A stretch of DNA of 64,000 nucleotides from Thermohalobaculum sp039821125 (GTDB lineage: Bacteria > Pseudomonadota > Alphaproteobacteria > Rhodobacterales > Rhodobacteraceae): NCBI GenBank assembly GCA_039821125.1, contig JBCBOR010000009.1:1-64000 (forward strand). The letters run 5' to 3'. The translations under genes were made by a program, and so were the position numbers. The notes beneath the pieces are model-generated. The model saw only the letters and a list, made by a program, of their open reading frames with translations. It was not told where the DNA came from and did no database searches. Shown here one piece after another: positions 43,313 through 51,158 of this stretch; the first letter of the stretch is position 1; each line of letters starts with the position of its first letter.

Positions 43313-43758
43313 GATGCCATCCGCTGATGAGCGGCTTCAAGGTACCGCGCGTCGCGGTGCTCGGCCCTTATCGACTGACCACGCTCTGCCCGCAAAGCGT
43401 CGAAGAAGACTATGCGGCAGTGATGGAAAGCAAGGACCGTCTCTCCGGCTTGATGGGGGGCGACTGGCCCAACGGGCTGACGCTCGAGAAGAACCGGATC
43501 GACCTCTCCTGGCATCTGAAGGAGTTCGAGATGAACCGCTCCTTCGCGTGGATCATCCGTGATGTGGTCGGGGCCTATCTCGGCTGCGCCTATGTGTTCC
43601 CGGATTTCACGGGCCACGGCGCTTTTGTTCCGGTCTGGATGCGGACCTCTGCCGGAGCCGAGGCGCATGAACGGGCGTTCAGCGCGCTGCTGATGGGCTG
43701 GCTGATCGGACCGGACTGGCCCGCGTTCGAGTATCGTCTGAAGCTGCCGGGATCCTAG
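43309..43758 (+). CDS. Small GNAT-like N-acyltransferase, tentative
   Basis: 149 aa. The N-terminus GPYRLTTLCPQSVEEDYAAVMES and an IIRDVVGAYLGCAYVFPDF strand resemble GNAT folds, but the acetyl-CoA P-loop (Q/RxxGxG/A) is not clear. It overlaps the oxygenase stop (ATGA), so it is co-translated, and it ends with 4 bp overlap with the convergent MBL gene. Function uncertain. Confidence 0.6.
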   Translation: MRCHPLMSGFKVPRVAVLGPYRLTTLCPQSVEEDYAAVMESKDRLSGLMGGDWPNGLTLEKNRIDLSWHLKEFEMNRSFAWIIRDVVGAYLGCAYVFPDFTGHGAFVPVWMRTSAGAEAHERAFSALLMGWLIGPDWPAFEYRLKLPGS

Positions 43759-44657
43759 CGGCCTGCCTCCTGGCGACCGGACTGTGTGGACAGAACCGCC
43801 TCAACATTGCGCGTGTGCACGGTTTCATAGGCGGGGTGGTAGATCACATCGCCTGCTGCACACTCCTCTGCGACGACATCTTTCAATGGCGTCGCGGCAA
43901 GGACCGGATCATCCCGGCACGCGAGCAGCCGCCTGATATAGGCCTCGGTCGCGCCGATCAGGCCGGAGCCATAGCCGCCCGCCGCAATCCGCGCCTCCGC
44001 CCCGTGGTTCGGCAGGATCGCAGCGATGTCCAGTTCGGCCATCCGCGCCAGATCCTGGAGATGGATCTCCAATCGCCCGGGTTCGGCCACATAGGTGCAG
44101 GTATCCTCCAGCGTGTCCCCGGCGAAAAGCGTTCGGCTGTCGAGCAGCCAGAGGCACAGGCCGTCATGGCTGTGAATATCGAATGACATCAGCGCGACCT
44201 GAACGCCGCCAACGGTCACGACGGTCTCGCGGTCGCACACCGTTGTCGGCATGACCACCGGATCGATCGGCGGGTCAGTTGTGCGGGCATCATCAAGCCC
44301 CGCCTCCATCGCCGCAGCCGTGGCCGCGTTGGCGATGATCTCGCAATCCTCAAACACCGCGTTCCCGGCGATGTGATCGAGGTGATGATGACTCAGGATC
44401 ACGCGGATCTCGCGCACTCCCTCGGCCTCCAGTGCCGACCGGATCCAGCGCGCGTGATCCAGCGACATGTGCGTGTCGTAGACCAGCGCCTCCGCACCGG
44501 AGACGATGGCATAGCTGCATGTGCCCAGGGTGAACCCGCCATCGTCGAGCCAGTTCGGCTGCGGCCCGTGCAGGCGCAGCCCGTCGATCCGGCCATCGTA
44601 AAAGCCCAGCACGTTAGGCGCGGGACGGAGCAGACGCATGGTGTCAGCTTTGGTCAT
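43755..44657 (-). CDS. Metallo-beta-lactamase-fold hydrolase
   Basis: 300 aa. Zinc motif SHHHLDHIAGN near residues 90-100, Asp in LFAGDTLEDT near 180, and His in ILPNHGAE near 215. Its closest resemblance is to general MBL hydrolases rather than lactamases proper. It is a single minus-strand gene between the oxygenase pair and the carbamoylase operon. Start ATG 44657; ATG 44639 (MRLLRP) is also possible. Confidence 0.83.
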   Translation of the reverse strand: MTKADTMRLLRPAPNVLGFYDGRIDGLRLHGPQPNWLDDGGFTLGTCSYAIVSGAEALVYDTHMSLDHARWIRSALEAEGVREIRVILSHHHLDHIAGNAVFEDCEIIANAATAAAMEAGLDDARTTDPPIDPVVMPTTVCDRETVVTVGGVQVALMSFDIHSHDGLCLWLLDSRTLFAGDTLEDTCTYVAEPGRLEIHLQDLARMAELDIAAILPNHGAEARIAAGGYGSGLIGATEAYIRRLLACRDDPVLAATPLKDVVAEECAAGDVIYHPAYETVHTRNVEAVLSTQSGRQEAGR

Positions 44658-44857
44658 TCGCCTGGTATCCCGCTATTGCCTCGGTGCAAATCCATCCCGC
44701 AAGTCTACCGCAGTGGTGCCCCGCAGCGCGCGGAAATTGTGCAACTTGCAAAATCGTGATCCCGGCATGCGGGCACGTTGGGCGCACGCTCCCCTATCGC
44801 CCGCCTGTCTCGCGCGCTAGAGTTTCGCCGTGTGATTGACCAAAACGGGAGTGGACG

Positions 44858-45793
44858 ATGCGCGAATTGGTGATCGGCGGGGCTCAGATGGGGCCGATCC
44901 AGAAGGCTGACAGCCGCGAGGCGGTGGTGGCGCGGATGATGGTGCTGCTCGATCAGGCGATCGCGGCCAAGTGCGATCTCGTCGTCTTCCCTGAGCTTTG
45001 CCTGACCACATTCTTTCCGCGCTGGCTGATGGAGGACAACGAGGTCAACATCTGGTTCGAGACCGAGATGCCGAACGCCGCGACCCAGCCCTTGTTCGAC
45101 AAGGCGCGGGCCGCCGGGGTGGCGATCTCGCTGGGGTACGCCGAACTGACGCCCGAGGGGCAGCACTTCAACACCCAGATCCTGACGGATCGCGAGGCTG
45201 AGATCATCGGAAAGTACCGCAAGGTCCATCTGCCCGGCCATTCCGAGTATGAGCCCCAGCGCCCGCACCAGCATCTCGAGAAACGCTATTTCGTGCCCGG
45301 CGATCTCGGCTTTCCGGTCTGGCGCAATCTCGATGCCTGGATGGGGATGCTGATCTGCAACGACCGGCGTTGGCCCGAGGCGTACCGCGAGATGGGTCTG
45401 CAGGGGGTCGAGTTGGTCATGCTCGGCTACAACACGCCGACCGCGAACGCCGATGGTGGGGACGAGGCGCTGGAGAAGCGGATCTTCCACTCGACCATGT
45501 CGATGCAGGCGGGCGCCTACCAGAACTCGACCTGGGTGGTTGGGATGGCCAAGGCCGGGGTCGAGGACGGCCACGGCCTCTTCGGCGGCTCGGTCATCGT
45601 GGATCCCGACGGCATGGTGGTCGAACAGGCCACGACCGACGACGACGAATTGCTGGTCCACGCCTGCGACATGGACAAGGCGGCGTTCGGCAAGAAGACG
45701 ATCTTCGACTTCAAACGCCACCGCCGGATCGAGCACTACCAGCGCATCGGCTCGCAGACCGGCATCGTCTATCCCGACGGCACGGCGGGGTAG
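44858..45793 (+). CDS. N-carbamoyl-D-amino acid hydrolase (nitrilase superfamily)
   Basis: 311 aa, the length of Agrobacterium D-carbamoylase (about 304). The Glu-Lys-Cys catalytic triad is Glu46 (FPELCLTTFFPRW), Lys122 (KYRKVHLPG) and Cys167 (MLICNDRRWPE). HLPGHSEYEPQRPHQHLEKR matches the D-carbamoylase subgroup. It would convert N-carbamoyl-D-amino acids to D-amino acids, CO2 and ammonia. The hydantoinase follows 2 bases after its stop, and a racemase completes the pathway. Confidence 0.9.
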   Translation: MRELVIGGAQMGPIQKADSREAVVARMMVLLDQAIAAKCDLVVFPELCLTTFFPRWLMEDNEVNIWFETEMPNAATQPLFDKARAAGVAISLGYAELTPEGQHFNTQILTDREAEIIGKYRKVHLPGHSEYEPQRPHQHLEKRYFVPGDLGFPVWRNLDAWMGMLICNDRRWPEAYREMGLQGVELVMLGYNTPTANADGGDEALEKRIFHSTMSMQAGAYQNSTWVVGMAKAGVEDGHGLFGGSVIVDPDGMVVEQATTDDDELLVHACDMDKAAFGKKTIFDFKRHRRIEHYQRIGSQTGIVYPDGTAG

Positions 45794-45795
45794 GG

Positions 45796-47244
45796 ATGAC
45801 CTTCGATCTCGTCATCCGGGGCGGGCGCATCGCTACTGCCGAGCATGTGTTCGAGGCCGATCTCGGCATTCGGGGCGGCAAGATCGCCGCGATTGGAGAG
45901 GGGCTGACGGCCTCGGATGAGATCGATGCCGCGGGCAAGCTGGTCATGCCCGGCGGGATCGAGGCGCATTGCCATATCGCGCAGGAATCCGGCATGGGCC
46001 TGATGAGCGCGGATGACTATCAGACCGGCTCGATCTCGGCGGCGTTCGGCGGGAATTCCTCGTTCGTGCCCTTTGCCGCGCAGCGCAAGGGGTGGGGTAT
46101 CCTCGAGACGCTGGACATCTACGATGGCCGCGCCGCGCCGAAATCCGTGATCGACTATGGTTACCACCTGATCGTCTCGGACCCGACGCCCGAGGCGCTG
46201 GCCGAACTGCCCGCTGCCTTCGCCCGCGGGGTGACCTCGTTCAAGGTCTTCATGACCTACGACATCTCGATCGATGACGGGCAGTTCCTCGACATCCTCT
46301 CGGTCGCCAAGGCGCACGGCGCGATCACCATGGTCCATGCCGAGAACAAGCAGATGATCGCGTGGACAACCGCGCGGCTGCTCGACGCGGGGCACACCGC
46401 GCCGCGCTATCATGCGCCGAGCCGTCCGGCGCTGGCCGAGGAGGAGGCGATCAACCGGGCGATCTCGCTGGCCCGGCTGATCGATGCGCCGCTGTTCATT
46501 GTGCATGTCTCGACACCGGGCGGGGCCGATCTGGTGCGCCAGGCACGGGACGAGGGAGCCAAGGTCTTCGCCGAAACGTGTCCGCAATACCTCTTCCTGA
46601 CCCGGGACGATCTGGATCGTCCGGGGATGGAGGGTGCGAAATACATCTGCTCGCCGCCCTTGCGGGATGTGGCCACGCAGGAGGCGCTCTGGTCCCATAT
46701 CACCGGCGGCACGTTCGAGGTCGTGTCGTCCGATCACGCGCCATACCGGGCGGATGAGACCGGCAAGTTCCACGCAGGTCCCGATGCGCCCTTCAACAAG
46801 ATCGCCAACGGCATGCCGGGGATCGAGATGCGCCTGCCGCTCCTCTTCTCGGAAGGGGTGGTGAAGGGGCGGATCTCGCTCAACCAGTTCGTCGCCCTGT
46901 CCTCGACCAATGCCGCGCGGACCTATGGGATGCTGCCCGGCAAGGGCTGGATCGCCGTCGGGGCGGACGCCGACATCGCGATCTGGGACCCGGAGGCGGT
47001 TTGGACTGCGGGCGAGATGCACGACAACATGGATTACAATCCCTTCGCCGGGCGCGAGATCACCGGGCGGCCTGTCACCGTGCTCAACCGCGGGCGACGG
47101 ATTGTCGAGGATGGCACGCTGCACGCCGCGCCCGGCAGTGGTCAGTTCATCGCCCGCGCGCCGATTGACCTGTCGGGCAGGGCAGGGCACCGGGCGGCGG
47201 AGATGGACCCCGCGCAGAACTTCGGCGCGGAGATCGCACCATGA
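45796..47244 (+). CDS. D-hydantoinase / dihydropyrimidinase
   Basis: 482 aa cyclic amidohydrolase. Metal ligands: His58 and His60 (IEAHCH), the carboxylated Lys150 (FKVFMTY), His181 (MVHAENK), His237 (FIVHVST) and an Asp in SSDHAPY near 315. It opens hydantoins or dihydropyrimidines to N-carbamoyl compounds, the substrate of the preceding gene product. Asp in the usual GGIDxHxH is Glu here. The ATG at 45796 follows the carboxyl end of the carbamoylase closely; its own end overlaps the racemase ATG. Confidence 0.93.
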   Translation: MTFDLVIRGGRIATAEHVFEADLGIRGGKIAAIGEGLTASDEIDAAGKLVMPGGIEAHCHIAQESGMGLMSADDYQTGSISAAFGGNSSFVPFAAQRKGWGILETLDIYDGRAAPKSVIDYGYHLIVSDPTPEALAELPAAFARGVTSFKVFMTYDISIDDGQFLDILSVAKAHGAITMVHAENKQMIAWTTARLLDAGHTAPRYHAPSRPALAEEEAINRAISLARLIDAPLFIVHVSTPGGADLVRQARDEGAKVFAETCPQYLFLTRDDLDRPGMEGAKYICSPPLRDVATQEALWSHITGGTFEVVSSDHAPYRADETGKFHAGPDAPFNKIANGMPGIEMRLPLLFSEGVVKGRISLNQFVALSSTNAARTYGMLPGKGWIAVGADADIAIWDPEAVWTAGEMHDNMDYNPFAGREITGRPVTVLNRGRRIVEDGTLHAAPGSGQFIARAPIDLSGRAGHRAAEMDPAQNFGAEIAP

Positions 47245-47909
47245 GCAACGACACGGCGACGCCTGGCCCGATCCTGGTCATCAACCCGAACTCGAACGAG
47301 GTCGTGACCGAGGGGATGGCCCGCGCGCTCGACTCCTATCGCATGGCCGGAGGGCCGGAGATCGAGACCATGACGCTGGCCGAAGGTCCGTTCGGGATCG
47401 AAAGCCAGGTGGATTCGGACAGCGTGATCCTGCCGCTGGTCCGCGTGGTCCAATCGCGGCTTGACGCGTCGGCCTTTGTCATTGCCTGCTACTCGGATCC
47501 GGGGCTGGATGCCTGCCGCTCGGTCTCGTCCGCGCCGGTCTATGGCATTCAGGACAGCGGCATCCTGACGGCGATGGCCCATGGCGAGCAGGTCGGGGTG
47601 ATCGCGATCTCGGATGTCTCGATCGCCCGGCACATGCGGACCCTGCGCCAGATGGGCGTGATGGACCGGATTACCGGCGAGCGCGCGCTCAACATGTCGG
47701 TTCATGAAACGGCTGTAGGCACCGAGACGTTCGCGGCCCTCGAACGCACCGGCCGTGCCCTGATGGGCGACGGGGCCGATGTGATCGTGCTCGGCTGCGC
47801 CGGGATGGCGACTCACCGGGCCGGGTTGGAGGAAGCGCTGGGCATTCCAGTGGTTGACCCGACGCAGGCCGCGGTCGCCATGGCGCTGGGGCGTGTTCTG
47901 CTGGGGTGA
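47241..47909 (+). CDS. Hydantoin racemase (Asp/Glu racemase superfamily)
   Basis: 222 aa. The two catalytic Cys are Cys83 (VIACYSDPGLDACR) and Cys186 (VLGCAGMA), and the N-terminus LVINPNSNEVV is typical of hydantoin racemases. It interconverts D- and L-5-substituted hydantoins so the D-specific hydantoinase and carbamoylase can consume both. The ATGA overlap with the hydantoinase gene indicates coupled translation. Confidence 0.9.
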   Translation: MSNDTATPGPILVINPNSNEVVTEGMARALDSYRMAGGPEIETMTLAEGPFGIESQVDSDSVILPLVRVVQSRLDASAFVIACYSDPGLDACRSVSSAPVYGIQDSGILTAMAHGEQVGVIAISDVSIARHMRTLRQMGVMDRITGERALNMSVHETAVGTETFAALERTGRALMGDGADVIVLGCAGMATHRAGLEEALGIPVVDPTQAAVAMALGRVLLG

Positions 47910-47930
47910 AACCCGAACGGGGGACCCTGC

Positions 47931-48575
47931 CTAGGGTTTTCGTAGACCTTCCAGAAACGCGGTGACCGCGGGCAGATACGCCTCCAGTTCCGCCGCCACG
48001 GCGGGCATCTGCGCCAGCCGTGCGCGATAGGCCGCTACCGGTTCGGGCCATGTGACCGAGAAGCCCATCGCATCGCCCAGAGCGTCGATCCACGCAAAGG
48101 TCGGCGGATACCCGCAATCGCTCAGCATCGGCCCCGGTGTCTCCGGCGGCATCAGGATCTGTGCCAACTGCGCCAGCCGGGCCGAAATCGCGTCCGCCTG
48201 TCGCTCAAGATACCCCGGTTCCGGCACGGCGCGCCCCGGCATGTAGGGAAACATGCCGCGCAGCGCCGGCTCGAGCCGTGTGTCGTGGAACCGGCAGAGT
48301 TGACGCACCAGTGCGCGGTCCTCGATGCCCGTCGGGAGCATCGGCGGATCAGGGTACCGCTCCTCCAGATACTCCGCGATTGCCTCACTGTCGGCGATCA
48401 CCAGATCCCCGTCGACCAGCGCGGGCAGGTTTCCCGACGGCACGACCGTCTTGTACTCGTCCGATCCATAGCCACCGGGGGGCGGTACCTCTGCCCAGTC
48501 CAGCCCCTTGTGGCGCAGAACGATCCGCGTTTTTGCGCAGTAGAGGCTGGCGGGGAACGAGTAGACACGCAGCAT
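47931..48575 (-). CDS. Glutathione S-transferase-like protein
   Basis: 214 aa. The thioredoxin-fold N-terminal domain has LRVYSFPASLYCAKTRIVLRH and the glutathione-binding VIADSEAIAEYLEERYPDPP (about 60-80), followed by an all-helical C-terminal domain. ATG 48575 gives the normal family N-terminus; an upstream in-frame start would add 24 unrelated residues. It converges on the racemase gene with a 21-bp gap. Role may be detoxification or an isomerisation. Confidence 0.85.
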   Translation of the reverse strand: MLRVYSFPASLYCAKTRIVLRHKGLDWAEVPPPGGYGSDEYKTVVPSGNLPALVDGDLVIADSEAIAEYLEERYPDPPMLPTGIEDRALVRQLCRFHDTRLEPALRGMFPYMPGRAVPEPGYLERQADAISARLAQLAQILMPPETPGPMLSDCGYPPTFAWIDALGDAMGFSVTWPEPVAAYRARLAQMPAVAAELEAYLPAVTAFLEGLRKP

Positions 48576-48609
48576 GGGCGATCGGCGTACGAAGACGCCT
48601 CTCCTCAGA

Positions 48610-49386
48610 TCAGTTCGACAACTGCCATTTGCGGCCAAGCTCGTCAAAGAAACCGCGCTCGCGCTTCAGTGCGATCCACGTGTTAACGTAGTTGATCCAG
48701 ACCTGATCGTCCTGCGGCATCAGCATGGCGATCGGGGTCTTGGCCTTTGGCTCGGCGACCGGGACAATCATGAGTTTGGGGAACTTCTCGACCAGCTTGT
48801 ACGCCTCGACATTCGACGTGATGTGCGCGTCCGCACGGCCCGCCAGAACTTCCTGAAAATCGCGGGCCGGCGCCTCGACGATCTTGTGCTGCGCGTTCGG
48901 GAAGAACTGTTTGACCTGCTGCTCCTGCGTGGTGCCGAGTGTCGCCGCCACGATCACGTCCGCCTTGTCGAGATCGCCCCAGTCGCTGAACTTGCCTTCG
49001 TTCTCCTTCAGGGTCAGCGGCACGGTCGCCAGGCTGAAATAGCTGGTCGAATAGCCCGCCACCTTCGCGCGCTTGGGCGCGACCGAGGCCGAGCCGGTGA
49101 TATGATAGCGCCCGGCGACGACACCGTTGACCAGCGTCTTCCAGTCGGTCGCCACGAACTCGACCTCGACGCCCAGATCCTTGGCCATCTCGGTCATGAC
49201 GTCGATATCGTAGCCGGTGTAGCCGTTGGTCGCCGGGTCCTTCATGGTCATCGGGTTCCAGTCGCCCGTCGTGCCGACCTTCAGGACGCCGCCGGACAGG
49301 ATCTCCTGCAGAACGGAATCGGCCTTGGCGGCGGTCGCGGCCATCAGGCTGAACGCCAGCGCCGCGGCGGTTGCGAATTTGATCAT
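48610..49386 (-). CDS. Polar amino acid ABC transporter binding protein (SBP family 3)
   Basis: 258 aa. Sec signal MIKFATAAALAFSLMAATAA followed by KADS. The mature protein has the family segments GVLKVGTTGDWNPMTM, GYTGYDIDVMTEMAKDLGV and AGRYHITGSASVAPKRAKV. ATG 49386 has GGGAGAGA before it. It is divergent from the ATPase and permease genes, separated by 111 bp that should hold both promoters. Co-location with the hydantoin operon suggests it captures an amino acid derivative. Confidence 0.9.
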   Translation of the reverse strand: MIKFATAAALAFSLMAATAAKADSVLQEILSGGVLKVGTTGDWNPMTMKDPATNGYTGYDIDVMTEMAKDLGVEVEFVATDWKTLVNGVVAGRYHITGSASVAPKRAKVAGYSTSYFSLATVPLTLKENEGKFSDWGDLDKADVIVAATLGTTQEQQVKQFFPNAQHKIVEAPARDFQEVLAGRADAHITSNVEAYKLVEKFPKLMIVPVAEPKAKTPIAMLMPQDDQVWINYVNTWIALKRERGFFDELGRKWQLSN

Positions 49387-49497
49387 GGGTCTCTCCCTCT
49401 TTCGGATTCGCGCCATCATGTGTGGCATTTCGCCGGGAAGGGAAGGAAAAGCGTGTGGCCGCGTCAATCTCTTCCTAGGGTGCGATCAGGAGGACGC

Positions 49498-50229
49498 ATG
49501 CAGCCGATCATTCAGGTGCGCGGGATTGAGAAAAGGTTCGGGGATTTCCGGGCGTTGGCCGACGTCTCGCTGGACGTGATGCCGGGCGAGAAGATCGTGG
49601 TCTGCGGTCCCTCGGGGTCCGGCAAGTCCACACTGATCCGCTGCATCAACCGGCTGGAGGCGCATGACGGTGGCGAGATTCTGGTGGACGGTGCGGTGCT
49701 GGAGGACCGGTCCGCGGACCGGGTGCGGCGCGAGGTCGGCATGGTCTTCCAGCAGTTCAACCTGTTCCCGCACCTGTCGGTGCTTCGCAACCTGACACTG
49801 GGCCCGATGCGGGTGCGAGGTCTTTCGGCCGACGCCGCGGAAGCCAAAGCGATGGAGTATCTCACCCGCGTGCGCATCCCCGAACAGGCGGGCAAGTTGC
49901 CGGGCCAGTTGTCGGGGGGCCAGCAACAGCGTGTCGCGATTGCCCGCGCGCTCTGCATGGAACCGAAGATCATGCTGTTTGACGAGCCGACCAGCGCGCT
50001 CGATCCCGAGATGATTGCCGAAGTGCTGGACGTGATGGCCGAACTCGCGACCAGCGGCATGACCATGATCGTCGTCACCCACGAGATGGGGTTTGCCAAG
50101 CGCGTCGCGGACCGGATGGTCTTCATGGACAAGGGCGAGATCGTCGAGACCGCCCCCCCGGAACAGTTCTTCTCGGCGCCTGCAACCGCGCGGTGCCAGA
50201 CCTTCCTCAATCAGATCCTGGGGCATTGA
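49498..50229 (+). CDS. Polar amino acid ABC transporter ATPase
   Basis: 243 aa GlnQ-type ATPase. Walker A GPSGSGKST near 38-46, the family-typical VFQQFNLFPHLSVLRNL, signature LSGGQQQRVAIARAL, Walker B IMLFDEPTSALDP and VVTHEMGFAKRVADR. ATG 49498 follows CAGGAGGACGC, an ideal ribosome binding site. Long in-frame reading upstream crosses the divergent SBP gene and is spurious. Confidence 0.93.
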   Translation: MQPIIQVRGIEKRFGDFRALADVSLDVMPGEKIVVCGPSGSGKSTLIRCINRLEAHDGGEILVDGAVLEDRSADRVRREVGMVFQQFNLFPHLSVLRNLTLGPMRVRGLSADAAEAKAMEYLTRVRIPEQAGKLPGQLSGGQQQRVAIARALCMEPKIMLFDEPTSALDPEMIAEVLDVMAELATSGMTMIVVTHEMGFAKRVADRMVFMDKGEIVETAPPEQFFSAPATARCQTFLNQILGH

Positions 50230-50231
50230 GG

Positions 50232-50963
50232 ATGCGCTGGGCTCTGCTCGCCGGGGTGCTGACACTGGCCGCTTGCGGGTCGGGCGGCTGGTATGTGGTG
50301 GATCCGACCTTGCCCGGTGGGCGGTCGAACCTCTGGTTCATGATCACCGGGTTCTGGTACACGATCCAGCTGTCGCTGACCGCGCTCGTGATCTCGATGC
50401 CCGCCGGGCTGCTGATCGCGCTCTGCGGGCTGTCGTCGAACCCGGTGCTGCTGGCGTTCTACCGCAGCTATGTCGAGGTGATCCGCGCCATCCCGCTTTT
50501 TGTCCTGATCCTCTGGGTCTACTACGGGCTGCCCGATCTCGACATCCGCATCGCGCTCTTCTGGTCCGGTGTGGTGGCGCTCGCCATCGGCGAGAGCGCG
50601 TTCATGGCCGAGATCTTCCGTGGCGGCATCCAGTCCGTGCCGCGCGGGCAGCTGGAAGCGGCGAAAGCGATTTCTCTGAACTACCCCGACACCATGCGCT
50701 ATGTGATCCTGCCCCAGGCGATCCGGCGCATCCTGCCTGCGCTGGGCAACCAGTTCATCTATGTCGTGAAGATGTCGTCGCTGGTTTCGGTCATCGGCGC
50801 GCCGGAACTGACCCGCAAGGCGAACGAGCTGATCGTCACCGAGTATCGCGCGCTCGAGATCTACACGGTGCTCGCGCTCGAATACCTCGTGCTGGTCCTG
50901 ATCCTGTCCGCAGGCGTCCGTTGGCTGGAACGCAAGATGGGTGCGGACGAGCGCAAACTGTGA
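50232..50963 (+). CDS. Polar amino acid ABC transporter permease
   Basis: 243 aa His/Glu/Gln-type permease. The N-terminal hydrophobic segment has a lipobox-like LTLAACGSGG, then about five helices, and the EAA loop QLEAAKAISLNYPDTMRYVILPQAIRR is near residue 142-168. It starts 2 bases after the ATPase stop. Only one permease gene is present, so it probably forms a homodimer. Confidence 0.9.
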   Translation: MRWALLAGVLTLAACGSGGWYVVDPTLPGGRSNLWFMITGFWYTIQLSLTALVISMPAGLLIALCGLSSNPVLLAFYRSYVEVIRAIPLFVLILWVYYGLPDLDIRIALFWSGVVALAIGESAFMAEIFRGGIQSVPRGQLEAAKAISLNYPDTMRYVILPQAIRRILPALGNQFIYVVKMSSLVSVIGAPELTRKANELIVTEYRALEIYTVLALEYLVLVLILSAGVRWLERKMGADERKL

Positions 50964-50973
50964 TGGGGTTGCA

Positions 50974-51049
50974 TGGTGGGCGGTGAGAGACTCGAACTCC
51001 CGACATCCTCGGTGTAAACGAGGCGCTCTACCAACTGAGCTAACCGCCC
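50974..51049 (-). tRNA. tRNA-Val (anticodon TAC), CCA encoded
   Basis: Cloverleaf folds fully: acceptor GGGCGGT/ACCGCCC, D arm GCTC/GAGC, anticodon stem CCTCG/CGAGG with loop TTTACAC, T stem GGGAG/CTCTC with TTCGAGT, then discriminator A and CCA. 76 nt. Confidence 0.95.
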
Positions 51050-51158
51050 TCCGGCCCGCAGCGTTTAGCGGAAGTGCCGTGGCACCTCAAGCCCTGCCGG
51101 TGCGCCTTGCCCCGGCCTGTGACGGGCACGCCGCCAAGGCCGGGATCATCATGTCAGA

